From contig CH003206.1 in the NCBI GenBank assembly GCA_000149265.1, positions 168,400 through 232,399 of the forward strand: DNA of 64,000 nucleotides. The letters run 5' to 3'. Source of the DNA: Ciona savignyi. Taxonomy: Eukaryota > Chordata > Ascidiacea > Phlebobranchia > Cionidae. Shown in pieces: positions 11,401-19,786 of the stretch (positions are counted from its first letter, which is position 1; every line of letters begins with the position of its first letter). The notes under the pieces are model-generated. The model was not told the origin of the DNA, made no database searches, and saw nothing but the letters and a program-made list of their open reading frames with translations. Both the position numbers and the translations under genes were made by a program.

Positions 11401-11743
11401 ATACTACAACAATGACGTCATGACAAAAAACCAAGAGTAAAACACACCTGGTATACATTAGCCTAAGCTTAGCAGTTACATTCGAATTTATAGGATTCGG
11501 ACTAATGTTTGAATGCTAAAAAATAAGGCCAAAATCTACGGGCACTTATAATCGCAGGCAAAAAATTAACTAATTTTTGGTGTCAAAATAGTAATAATAC
11601 CAGTCCTTTTTGCAATTATGGCACGAAATTAAAAAGATATAGTTTACAAAATATAGAAATACAGTCTTACCTTTTACGTTGGTATCGGTACTGTGTTTGG
11701 ACTTCTTCAGAAAATCTGTTACCAGGCTTTCTTTAGCTGTCAT
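8467..11743 (-). CDS. POLD4: DNA polymerase delta subunit 4
   Basis: Small accessory subunit (p12) of replicative DNA polymerase delta, nuclear. Three exons on the minus strand: 11671-11743 (start MTAKESLVTDFLKKSKHS), 9799-9909 (ends LRQFDLDYKYGPSQ) and 8467-8609 (ISRMDRWERAESLRLNPPEN, ends PIWKQHPILS then TGA). Phases close (1, 1, 0) and the product is 108 residues, against 107 in human. The family signatures are LRQFDL...YGP, then I-x-R-x-x-RWERA, then L-x-PP. The N-terminal LVTDFL resembles the PCNA-binding motif LITDSY of the human protein. Donors are GTAAGA and GTATGT; acceptors are TATTAAAG and AATGCTTTAG. The first exon sits 613 bases downstream of the poly(A) signal of the RRM gene on the same strand. 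Introns carry SINEs and a tRNA-Trp-like gene. Confidence 0.9.
8637..8846 (-). repeat. SINE copy, reverse orientation
   Basis: From GGATAGAATATTAATG through CCATCGTCGGGTTACC and GTGTGTTGTGTATGATTC to CAAGGAAACAAC; the head is missing. It lies in POLD4 intron 2. Confidence 0.65.
8917..8988 (+). tRNA. tRNA-Trp (CCA) or close pseudogene
   Basis: The body matches eukaryotic tRNA-Trp: A box TGGCGCAACGGTAGCGCG, anticodon loop CTCCAGA (anticodon CCA), and T arm GCGTG-TTCAAAT-CACGT. The anticodon stem TCCGA/ACGGA has one A-A mismatch at its last pair. The acceptor stem GTCTCTG/CAGGGGT pairs with three wobbles, and the expected discriminator context is shifted by one base. These defects make a degraded copy possible. 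It lies in POLD4 intron 2, opposite strand. Confidence 0.6.
8997..9288 (+). repeat. SINE, forward, immediately downstream of the tRNA-Trp
   Basis: Starts GTCCAGCCTGTTGGTCTAAC eight bases after the tRNA and runs to TATCCTATCCTATCCTATC. Its tRNA-like head (GGTTAAGTGCGGCG ... GGTTGCAGGTGCAAAAC) is distinct from the real tRNA. Confidence 0.75.
9446..9572 (-). repeat. SINE head-side fragment, reverse orientation
   Basis: Recognisable AGGAGACAACTAACTACCTAGC and the AAAAAGCGACAAACTTAACC head; no tail. Confidence 0.5.
9665..9790 (+). repeat. SINE 3' half
   Basis: Contains ACTCGACGGTGGGCGGGAGG and the ATGAATATCCTATCC end. It ends just before POLD4 exon 2 (9799). Confidence 0.65.
9962..10252 (+). repeat. 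Near-full SINE, forward
   Basis: Degenerate head (GATGGTTTAGTTTG ... GTTCTAAACTGATTGCTAGC) to ATGAATATCCTATCC. A reverse degenerate copy follows at about 10310-10510. Both lie in POLD4 intron 1. Confidence 0.7.
10784..10925. repeat. Degenerate tandem repeat
   Basis: About four copies of CCAAACAATTGATATCATT with variable spacers, in POLD4 intron 1. Confidence 0.6.
11312..11385 (+). repeat. Fragment of dispersed repeat family B
   Basis: AGTTTATTCATTTTTGCC followed by AAAAATGG, as in the fuller copies at 46950 and 47966. Confidence 0.5.
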
Positions 11744-12355
11744 CTTGTTTCAAATTTCCTCTTAGAACGCCCAGTTATCGTGATTATAATTTGAAACACT
11801 GTCAAAGGGCTTGTAAGCCACTTAAATGGTCAGACACTACACGACTGACTTCTTTGTATCGCTATTACATGTGTAGTACCGTCTTGCTTGTTTACTTACT
11901 GTGCGGCTTCACGATATTCATATTGATGTTTGCATCACTTTTGTAATGATACCGAGGATAATCTTCCGTGGAAATCGACATATTACCTAGCAAATGGGTA
12001 AAGCAGCGTTCTTACAAGGGTAATCGGCAGATTACCAGAGCTATTGTATTGTGCCACGTATGATAAAAACATTCCTTTAGTAAACCCAATAATCTACTGG
12101 TCATTGCCTAAGAAACAACCGAGCAGTTTGTAGATAAAAAACGACGGACTAAATCACCGGTAGTTCAACGCACAGGAGATGCCTTGGGACAAAACATAAC
12201 TACACCAAACGATTTAAACTAACAGCTCCTAGATAGTTTAATACATTTTAACCCCCATCATTTATAATAATTTTTTTAACAACCCACTGCTTACAAACTC
12301 TTGCTTCAAATGCAACTAATGCTCATTTAACACATCAGAAATACGACAAGGTATG
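11744..12355. other. Gap between POLD4 and the first RRM gene
   Basis: The probable promoter of POLD4. It holds a degenerate reverse SINE at about 11985-12150; no exon was seen. Confidence 0.5.
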
Positions 12356-12361
12356 TTTATT
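12356..12361 (-). terminator. Poly(A) signal AATAAA of the minus-strand RRM gene
   Basis: AATAAA on the minus strand, 105 bases past the stop at 12467. The 3' UTR between is nearly identical to that of the paralogue at 17922. Confidence 0.7.
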
Positions 12362-12466
12362 ACACAGTCATATTTACAGGTGGCGCATGTTTAAAAAATC
12401 CGAACTGAGCATCAAACACAGCCAAGCAGCTGTACAGGGCAGTTATAAGAAGTTGAAACCGCGATT

Positions 12467-13910
12467 TTAATCGTAACTTCTTCCACCACCACCGCCGTAA
12501 CTTCGGCCACCGCCGCCTCCACCACCACTTCGTCCATTATCACCTGATTTCCAAACATGGAAAAACAAAGTTATAACAACTGACAAGTCTTGAATTTATA
12601 AAAAAAAAGGGTGATTCCTTTACTATGAAAAAAAAATTACTATGAAAGCCTTTTCTGAAAAAAATTCTAAAAATCTAAAAAATCTTTTATAAAAATATTA
12701 GTTAAAAAAATTAAAAACAAATTAGCATTTAACATATATACCAAAAATCATTACTTAATATTCGATCCCTTTATAAAAACTAATTCGGGACCTTACCTGA
12801 CATTTCAAAACAAAAATGCCGGTGCAAATTCCCATTTCTATTCCGAAAACTTTTTCGTCATTACGCGATTTAACAAACCCCTAGACTGGCCAAAAGTATA
12901 AATTATTAAATATCTTTTAGTTTAACCGGACCCAGGACATATTTATGATATAATTACAAAAAATAAATTTGTTAAACTACTAAGAAATAAAAGTAAAACC
13001 TGGATACAAGAGCCAGCTAACCTGCTTTGAAAGAAATGTTGGTGCTTATATCCATGTTTAACCAAATATATGTTTTGTAATCCTAATTACTACATTTAGT
13101 TAAGTTTAATAGTAAATAGGAGCAACACAGGAGAAAACCTGCTCACTAAAAGTATGGAAACATTTTAACCCCGCCCAAATACTTGTATCAACCCCAGAAC
13201 TAACCCAAACCCCAAAATTAACTATGTCCTAATATTCATTTTAGTGAGCAGTTTCCCTCCTTCACTATTTTTTCCTGTAATTAATGGTTTTAATGTAGAA
13301 GATAATTACCTCTTCCATAACCACCTCGGTCGTCGTACCTTCTACCACCGCCGCCACCACCTCCATATCCGCCGCCGCCACCCCCATATCCACCACCACC
13401 TCCATAACCTCCACCGCCGCCCCCATAGCCGCCGCCTCCATAACCACCACCACCTCGACCTGCGAATTACAAAGTCACATTGAAGATTAATATAGCGCTA
13501 TTTGCTTATTTTCCAAAAAGAAATTTCCTTAATTTATAGAGAAAAAAATCTTTCTAGCTGATTTAGATTTTAAAAGAATATTTTCTTACAAAAATAAACT
13601 ATAAAATAAAATTAGAATGCTATGTTTAAAAAATCTTACCTCCGCCGCCGCCACCTCTACGCGAGGTTGCTTCCTTTACTGTGATTCTCCTTCCCATGAA
13701 TTCGGTTTCGTTCAGGTTGTTGATTGCACTGACAGCAGAATCTTCTTCTTCAAAGGTAACGAACGCGAAACCACGAGGTCGACCGGTTTCTCGGTCATTT
13801 ATTATTGCGACCTCCGCTACATCGCCGTACGCTTTAAATTCGGATCGAATTTCTTCCTCGCTTGCATCGTAAGACAAATTACCAACAAACACTTTACAAG
13901 CCTCCCCCAT
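12467..13910 (-). CDS. Glycine-rich RRM RNA-binding protein, copy 1 (CIRBP/CiGRP1 type)
   Basis: Small RNA-binding protein with one RRM and a glycine-rich tail, like vertebrate CIRBP/RBM3 and, from memory, CiGRP1 of Ciona; members bind mRNA in nucleus and cytoplasm. Exons on the minus strand: 13640-13910, 13310-13459 and 12467-12543, phases 1, 1, giving 165 residues. The RRM (about 5-82) has RNP2 KVFVGNL and RNP1 RGFAFVTF. Exon 2 codes RGGGGYGGGG-type repeats ending near RRYDDRGGYG. Exon 3 ends GGRSYGGGGGRSYD then TAA. Acceptors are AATTCGCAG and CAAATCAG; donors are GTAAGA and GTAATT. An 89-nt cassette in the last intron (12797-12885) probably works as a poison exon. The gene is head to head with copy 2. 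Family call is firm; the symbol is not certain. Confidence 0.92.
12797..12885 (-). other. Candidate poison cassette exon of RRM copy 1
   Basis: In intron 2, an 89-nt stretch is bounded by an acceptor (TTTTGGCCAG) and a strong donor (CAG|GTAAGG). It starts TCTAGGGG: joined to the single G left by exon 2 it reads GTC TAG, an immediate stop 84 bases before the next junction. It is identical base for base to 17373-17461 in the paralogue. Inclusion would make a transcript open to nonsense-mediated decay. Seen: sites, frame, identity. Inferred: function. Confidence 0.7.
13133..13255. mobile_element. Small fold-back element in RRM copy 1 intron 2
   Basis: Ends are inverted: CTGCTCACTAAAA at the left, TTTTAGTGAGCAG at the right. 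The core is AACCCC-rich (ATCAACCCCAGAACTAACCC) and is shared with 16349, 16690 and 47446. Confidence 0.65.
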
Positions 13911-13966
13911 TTTAATTTATTGTTAAAAAATGCTGTAACGGAAGCAAAATAACGTTAAGCAATTAT

Positions 13967-14343
13967 NNNNNNNNNNNNNNNNNNNNNNNNNNNNNNNNNN
14001 NNNNNNNNNNNNNNNNNNNNNNNNNNNNNNNNNNNNNNNNNNNNNNNNNNNNNNNNNNNNNNNNNNNNNNNNNNNNNNNNNNNNNNNNNNNNNNNNNNNN
14101 NNNNNNNNNNNNNNNNNNNNNNNNNNNNNNNNNNNNNNNNNNNNNNNNNNNNNNNNNNNNNNNNNNNNNNNNNNNNNNNNNNNNNNNNNNNNNNNNNNNN
14201 NNNNNNNNNNNNNNNNNNNNNNNNNNNNNNNNNNNNNNNNNNNNNNNNNNNNNNNNNNNNNNNNNNNNNNNNNNNNNNNNNNNNNNNNNNNNNNNNNNNN
14301 NNNNNNNNNNNNNNNNNNNNNNNNNNNNNNNNNNNNNNNNNNN
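13967..14343. other. Assembly gap (377 N)
   Basis: Run of N in the shared upstream region of the two RRM genes. Confidence 1.
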
Positions 14344-16023
14344 ACGTGGTGAACAGTGTTACCGAACTAAAATAATTTATTAAATTATTTATTTCATCCC
14401 CAGTAATAAATAAACCAGTTCACTATCAAATTACATTACAAACAAACGTGTTTGAATAATAAAATTGAAATATATTGTTTTACTGTGCGTTTTCTGTTAT
14501 TTTCCTGCTGTTTTTAATCATTAATCGCTGGTTTTCACTGCTATTTTTATTAATAATCATCGCTATTTTCTTCATTACTGTAACAAAGAAAATATAAACA
14601 ATATAATGTAAATGTATGAATTAAAACACTAATGTATGAGCACTTAATAGGCATAATCGCATTATCAATCTTAAATGAATAGAATATATAATAATAGATA
14701 AAAACTGAGGAATATTTAATATTTTCATATTATTTTGTGATACTTAGTCTATTGAATTTTTATGATTACCTAAACCAGGTGAATCTCGTAATCTTTAAAA
14801 TGCGTTTTTTCGTCATTTTGGAAATCAAATCATCGTGTTAATAAAAAATGAACCATAAATGCCGCGTTAACGTTTATTTTCCCGCCATTCGGCGAATGAC
14901 AATGATGTGACGTAACGATCTGAGAGACCATCGCTGATTGGCTCTAATTTGGTTTCAGGTGAATGGATACAACCGCATGGTTTTCAAACGACGACACACA
15001 CAACGTCTTTGCTACGTAAACCCCCGGAAATATTCATTTGCGAATGAGACTCTTCGGTTGAGATTTAAAATAATATAAATTATATTAGCAATTATAAATT
15101 TGGGCTTTAACTAGCAGATAAATGCCCCTCCATTTGAAAGCGTTTTAATGCTTTGTGCTTAGGGTGCGACCATAATTTAAATTACTTTGTATTTAAAGCT
15201 TAAATGAGCCTTTTTTGGGATTGAAAGTGGTTAATCGCTTAGTCGATTGAGTCCTTAGGCAAAACAATTAGTCAATTATCGCCTGGGCCTAATGACTTAA
15301 CGGGTTCTATAGAAACATATCCCAATTATACAAAACACCACAATATCTCCGCTAACCAGATTCTGGGCCAAATGTATTGCCTGAATCCAGAGGAATAATG
15401 GGTTTAACTAAAATTGAAGAAACGTCTAAATTATACTAAACACTACAATAGCTCCAGTATATTTGGTTTTCACATTATTGCTTTTTCCGCTTAGGTTTGG
15501 CGGCCGTGTCCGCTATATTTATTTAATTATATTCTTTTTTAAATGACGTGTTTTAACGACTGTTCGTTTTGCCGTCTTTTCCTGTTTCTCTGTCGTGATT
15601 TAAGTTGTTTTTCATTTCATAATACTATGATTTACACGTTTCTTTAATTTGGAAGAACCCATTGCTGGGTTAGAACATATATTATTTGTGCCTTCTGGGG
15701 ATGAATTAAATAATATTTAAACATTTTCTTGTGGCAACACTGAATCCCACGTGATAAGAAAACCGCTTAACGCTTTTCGCCATGTTTTTCGTATTTTCTT
15801 TCGCATAGTTTTTATCCGCAGGAATCGTGGTATTTAAGCTCGTTTGCAGTATGTTGGAATAGTAGTATATGGTCTACATTCCTTTAACCGTTTGTTTGTT
15901 GTTATTTTAATCTGCTTTTTATCAAACTATTTAAAATTGCGTTTTATCAAATTAAATTGAAAGCTAATAAGTTTCGCCCACGTTCTAGCAAGTTAAATTT
16001 TTTAACGTTAAATTTAGACCAAA
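14344..16023. promoter_or_regulatory. Shared upstream region of the two RRM genes
   Basis: Noncoding. At 14870-14945 there is a GC-richer block with TTCCCGCC, TGACGTAA (14908-14915) and an inverted CCAAT (ATTGG, 14937-14941), possible promoter elements. SINE fragments lie at 15232-15460 and a reverse family-B copy at 15485-15610. Promoter function is inferred only. Confidence 0.35.
15485..15610 (-). repeat. Dispersed repeat family B, reverse copy
   Basis: Contains TTAGGTTTGGCGGCCGTGTC and TTTTAACGACTGTTCG, the complement of the 46950/47966 copies. Confidence 0.65.
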
Positions 16024-16348
16024 ATGGGTGAGCCATGCAAAATTTTTGTTGGTAATTTGTCGTACGATGCAAGCGAAGAAGAAATTCGATCTAAATTCGA
16101 TGAATTTGGTCGCATCTCAGAGGTTGCAATTATAAATGACCGAGACACCGGTCGACCGCGTGGGTTCGCGTTCGTGACATTCGAAGATGAATCGGCGGCG
16201 AAAGATGCGATCGGCAATTTGAACGAAACCGATTTCATGGGAAGAAACATCACAGTCAAAGAAGCAACATCAAGAAAGGGGTGGCGGCGGCGGCGGAGGT
16301 AAGAAATTATTAAATTAACATTTTTATTATTTTTCTTTTAGGTGCAAA

Positions 16349-16510
16349 GCTAAAGGAAGGGAAGATGGGTGCTCACTAAAATTACGGAATCAATCTTAAC
16401 CCATTCCTAAACACTAATGTCAACCCCAAGACTAACTCTAACCCCATGTTTATAACTAACCCTAATGTCATAATCTTCACTTTAGAACTTTTCCTGCGTT
16501 CCCATCCTCT
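16349..16510. mobile_element. Fold-back-type element, diverged
   Basis: Starts GTGCTCACTAAAATT, has the shared core (CACTAATGTCAACCCCAAG) and ends near CACTTTAG. It lies in intron 1 of RRM copy 2. Confidence 0.5.
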
Positions 16511-16689
16511 TAGTTTTTCCCTCGGTTTATTTTTGTAAGAAAATAGTCTTTTTTAAATTTGAATCCGCTATAAAGAATATTTTCTATGTAAACGAAGATA
16601 TTAAACAGTAACATTTTTTTTTCTTCAAACCTTTATTTTTCTAAAAAAATATTCTGAAATTAGCTATTTACAATGTTTAGTGCAACACC

Positions 16690-16855
16690 AAAAGGAGGGA
16701 AACTGCTTTCTAAAACTATGAAAACTAATAATCCTGCTCTATACACTAATTTAAACCCAAAAACTCACCCCGACTCCAACCCAATGTTTAAAATTAACTC
16801 GCTAATGACCTAATCTTTATTTTAGTGTGCAGTTTCCCGCTTTTCCTTATAGTTC
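16690..16855. mobile_element. Fold-back element in RRM copy 2 intron 1
   Basis: Ends GGGAAACTGCTTTCTAAAA and TTTTAGTGTGCAGTTTCCC are inverted. The core carries the AACCC-rich motif of the family. Confidence 0.65.
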
Positions 16856-17372
16856 TTCCCAACCTTTATTTTTATAAGAAAATTGGCTGTTAAACTAAAC
16901 TTTACTTTTTTTATGCAACTGATTTCTCAGGCCGAGGAGGAGGTGGTTATGGGAGAGGTGGTGGCGGATATGGAGGTGGCGGCGGTGGTTACGGGGGTGG
17001 GGGTGGTGGTTACAGAGGTGACGGCGGCTATGGGGGCGGTGGTGGTGGATATGGAGGTGGCGGCGGTGGTAGAAGGTACGACGACCAAGGTGGTTATGGA
17101 GGAGGTAATTATCTTCTACATTTTAACGACTATTTACTGTTAAATTTTAACTAAATATAGTTGATAAGGATTAAAACATATATTTGGTTAAACATGGATA
17201 TAAGCACCAACTTTTCTTGCAAAGCAGATTAGTTGGCTCTTGTATCCAGGTTTTACTTTTATTTCTTAGTAGTTTAACAAAATCTAATTTTTGTAATTTA
17301 GGCATAATTTAGTTGTATGTCCTGGGTCCGGTTAAACTAAAAGATATTTTAATAATTTATACTTTTGGCCAG

Positions 17373-17461
17373 TCTAGGGGTTTGTTAAATCGCGTAATGA
17401 CGAAAAAGTTTTCGGAATAGAAATGGGAATTTGCACCGGCATTTTTGTTTTGAAATGTCAG
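17373..17461 (+). other. Candidate poison cassette exon of RRM copy 2
   Basis: An 89-nt cassette bounded by TTTTGGCCAG and CAG|GTAAGG, identical to 12885-12797. In the glycine frame it reads GTC TAG at its start. Flanking intron is also conserved for some 40-60 bases on each side, then falls off. Confidence 0.7.
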
Positions 17462-18331
17462 GTAAGGTCCCGAATTAGTTTTTATAAAGGGATCGAATTT
17501 TAAGTAAATATTTTTCTAGGCCGTATTGATGATATTTATACCTTTTTTCTTTTTACATGAATGGTTTTATAGTAATCACATGATCACAGCTTTTCAAACA
17601 AGACACAATATTTTAAGATTTTACGAAAATACTAAGAAAGTCACCACCATTTGTTAACATGACAATAAATTAACAATATTTCAAGATTTTTTAAAAGTCA
17701 ACAGCAGTTGTTTACACTTTCTTAACATGACAATAGATAACATTATTGTAAGATTTTCCAAAAAATACAAGTCAGCACATTTTTTTTCTAAAAATCAAGA
17801 CCCATCAGTTGTTTTAACTTTGTTTTGCCATGTTTGGAAATCAGGTGATTATGGACGAGGCGGCGGCGGCGGCGGCGGTGGCAGACGTTACGGCGGTGGT
17901 GGTGGAAGAAGTTACGATTAAAAATGCGGTTTCAACTTCTTATAACTGCCCTGTACAGCTGCTTGGCTGTGTTTGATGCTCAGTTCGGATTTTTTAAACA
18001 TGCGCCACCTGTAAATATGATTGGAAAATAAACTTAACTTCTCGTAAATTTGCCGTATTGTGTCAGAAGTTCAGTAATATAGTTGTTACAAGTAATAATT
18101 ATGTTATTTTTCTAACTTTGTAATTGCAAGTTATTTAAAAAAACTGAAGTTTTTTAAGAAATTAATACAAGTTTAAAAGTGAATTTAAAGTTAGTTTTTG
18201 AACGGTTGTACGAAGACGCACCAAAATAAGAAGAGCACAATTAGTGATTTGTTTCTGCATTGTAATTGCCAATCGTTTTTTACTAAAAGTCCTGTTTTAA
18301 ACAATTAGTTTAATTTGGTAGTGGTTTAGTA

Positions 18332-18511
18332 CAGTGGGGTCCGTGAAGCACTTTTAGAAGGTTAGCGAAAGAAGTGTATGCTTATTTTTCACTATACGGT
18401 AAATTGTTTTTGTGGTTGTGATCGTTTAATTTTTTAGTCTTTACTATACCGCCAAACATTAAAAAAATTGCAAGGTATCCGTTGTGATTTTTTTAAGTTT
18501 GGGGACCACTG
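18332..18511. mobile_element. 180-bp hAT-like MITE
   Basis: Left end CAGTGGGGTCCGTGAA, right end GTTTGGGGACCACTG, an imperfect inverted pair of hAT type. Flanks GTTTAGTA and GACTAGTA agree at six of eight positions, an eroded 8-bp target duplication. Confidence 0.55.
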
Positions 18512-18549
18512 GACTAGTACTATGTACGCTGCTATCATTTAACATCTTA

Positions 18550-18625
18550 ATCGACAGTGCGCGAGGTGATCTGACGATTGCCCGTATGTGAACCCCCGTG
18601 GTTTTCCCACTCAATATCCTATTTA
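18550..18625 (+). repeat. SINE 3' fragment
   Basis: GCGCGAGGTGATCTGACG to CAATATCCTATTT. Confidence 0.6.
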
Positions 18626-18714
18626 GTTTATGTTATCTTCCATTTGAGTTTGTTAATGTAGATACGATGGCCAGGGTCGGCCCTTCTCTTAATGCTTTGG
18701 AAAGATTGATTGGA

Positions 18715-19065
18715 TGTCAAGGTTTATCCCTGTGAATGGGAAAAATAAGCGACGATGCCACGAGGGTAATGGTTAGATTACCTCACAAAACCGCAAGGGA
18801 GCATTATTACACGCGCAATCGTCAGATTACCTCGTGAAAACGTAAAGAAGCGTTACCACAAGGGCAATCGTCAGATTCATCAATCACCTTCCATTCAATG
18901 AGTTTTGGCCAAACACAAATCGTTAAATGAAGGAGACTATTCTTCATTTTAAAGTTCAACCCATTAATTTATGGAGTTCAGACGTCGCTTTCTGTCTTGT
19001 CCCAAGGACACAATTTCACGGCTAAATGTTTCTAATTTTTTAGTTTAACACATACATCTATAAGG
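18715..19065 (-). repeat. Cluster of degenerate reverse SINE fragments
   Basis: Several partial copies of the tail-side block (CGTAAAGAAGCGTTACCAC, GCAATCGTCAGATT) repeated in tandem, followed by a head-side remnant. Confidence 0.5.
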
Positions 19066-19102
19066 TTCATCCCGCTAGATGCCTTGCAAACACTTTGTGC
19101 TT

Positions 19103-19390
19103 GATAGGATAATCATGTTTATCCCCGTGAATGGTAAAACCAAGGGGGTTAACACACGGACAAATGTCAGATCACCTCGCGCCCACCGTCGGGTTACCGG
19201 AACCATTATAGTGTGTTGTGTATGATAGAGGCGTTTCTTTAACTTGGTAGAACCCATTATTTCACTTGATTCAGGCAATGTTACCTAAGCGCATTGTCAA
19301 AGGAAACAACCTACTAGCTAGCGACAAGTTTCGAACCAGAAATCCTTCCGCTAAAGGCGATGCACGAACCCACCAAGCTAATCAGTCGGA
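19103..19390 (-). repeat. Full-length SINE, reverse orientation
   Basis: From GATAGGATAATCATG through CGCCCACCGTCGGGTTACC to GCTAATCAGTCGGA. With the other full copies it defines a unit of about 290-330 bp: tRNA-like head, GCAAGGCACTTAACGG block, GGTAACCCGACGG block, ATCCT tail. Confidence 0.8.
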
Positions 19391-19786
19391 CAAATACACG
19401 ATTATCGCTCACTAATGTATTATGAGATGAAAGGGTAGTTGGATAATACAGTGAAGTACGTAAGGATGGCAGAAAATGGAATCGAACATCTTAAAAACAC
19501 GAATACAACAATAAAGTGCCCAGGGCTTCTCTAATACTGAATAGATAAAAACTACACAATGTGAACTACACGCCGATCATGTCTGTAATGTAGATTCACT
19601 TTTTTTATCAGGATATCAATAAATTAAATGGGCCCGAAAAAAGTCGACTGTGGGTACGGTTTTCTTTTTAAAAAGCCCGGCCCTGTTATAGAAATACAAG
19701 GTAAAGTGTTATTAAAATATTAACAATCAAAAAGGCACGACTAGGAAGAATATTGCCAGTTTAGCTTATTGCAATTTTATGTCAGA

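Larger units (their letters stand above)
16024..17921 (+). pseudogene. Glycine-rich RRM RNA-binding protein, copy 2, with a one-base frameshift
   Basis: Paralogue of the gene at 12467-13910. Exon 1 16024-16298 codes an intact RRM (RNP2 KIFVGNL, RNP1 RGFAFVTF). Exon 2 16931-17104 codes the glycine-rich repeat starting GRGGGGYGRG, and exon 3 17845-17921 ends YGGGGGRSYD then TAA. Exons 2 and 3 are open in the glycine frame. Exon 1 has GGGG at 16278-16281 where copy 1 has one G fewer relative to the frame, so it reads GWRRRR and leaves two bases where exon 2 needs one. Splicing as drawn would read arginine/tryptophan-rich sequence and soon stop. No alternative AG at exon 2 repairs this. It may be a recent knockout or a homopolymer sequencing error; with one G removed the gene would encode about 174 residues. 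Confidence 0.75.

Noticed and set aside
13244-13483. Histidine/arginine-rich plus frame and methionine/valine/alanine-rich minus frame over the glycine exon
   Set aside because: Out-of-frame readings of the GGN repeats of RRM copy 1; the same holds for 16883-17143 in copy 2.
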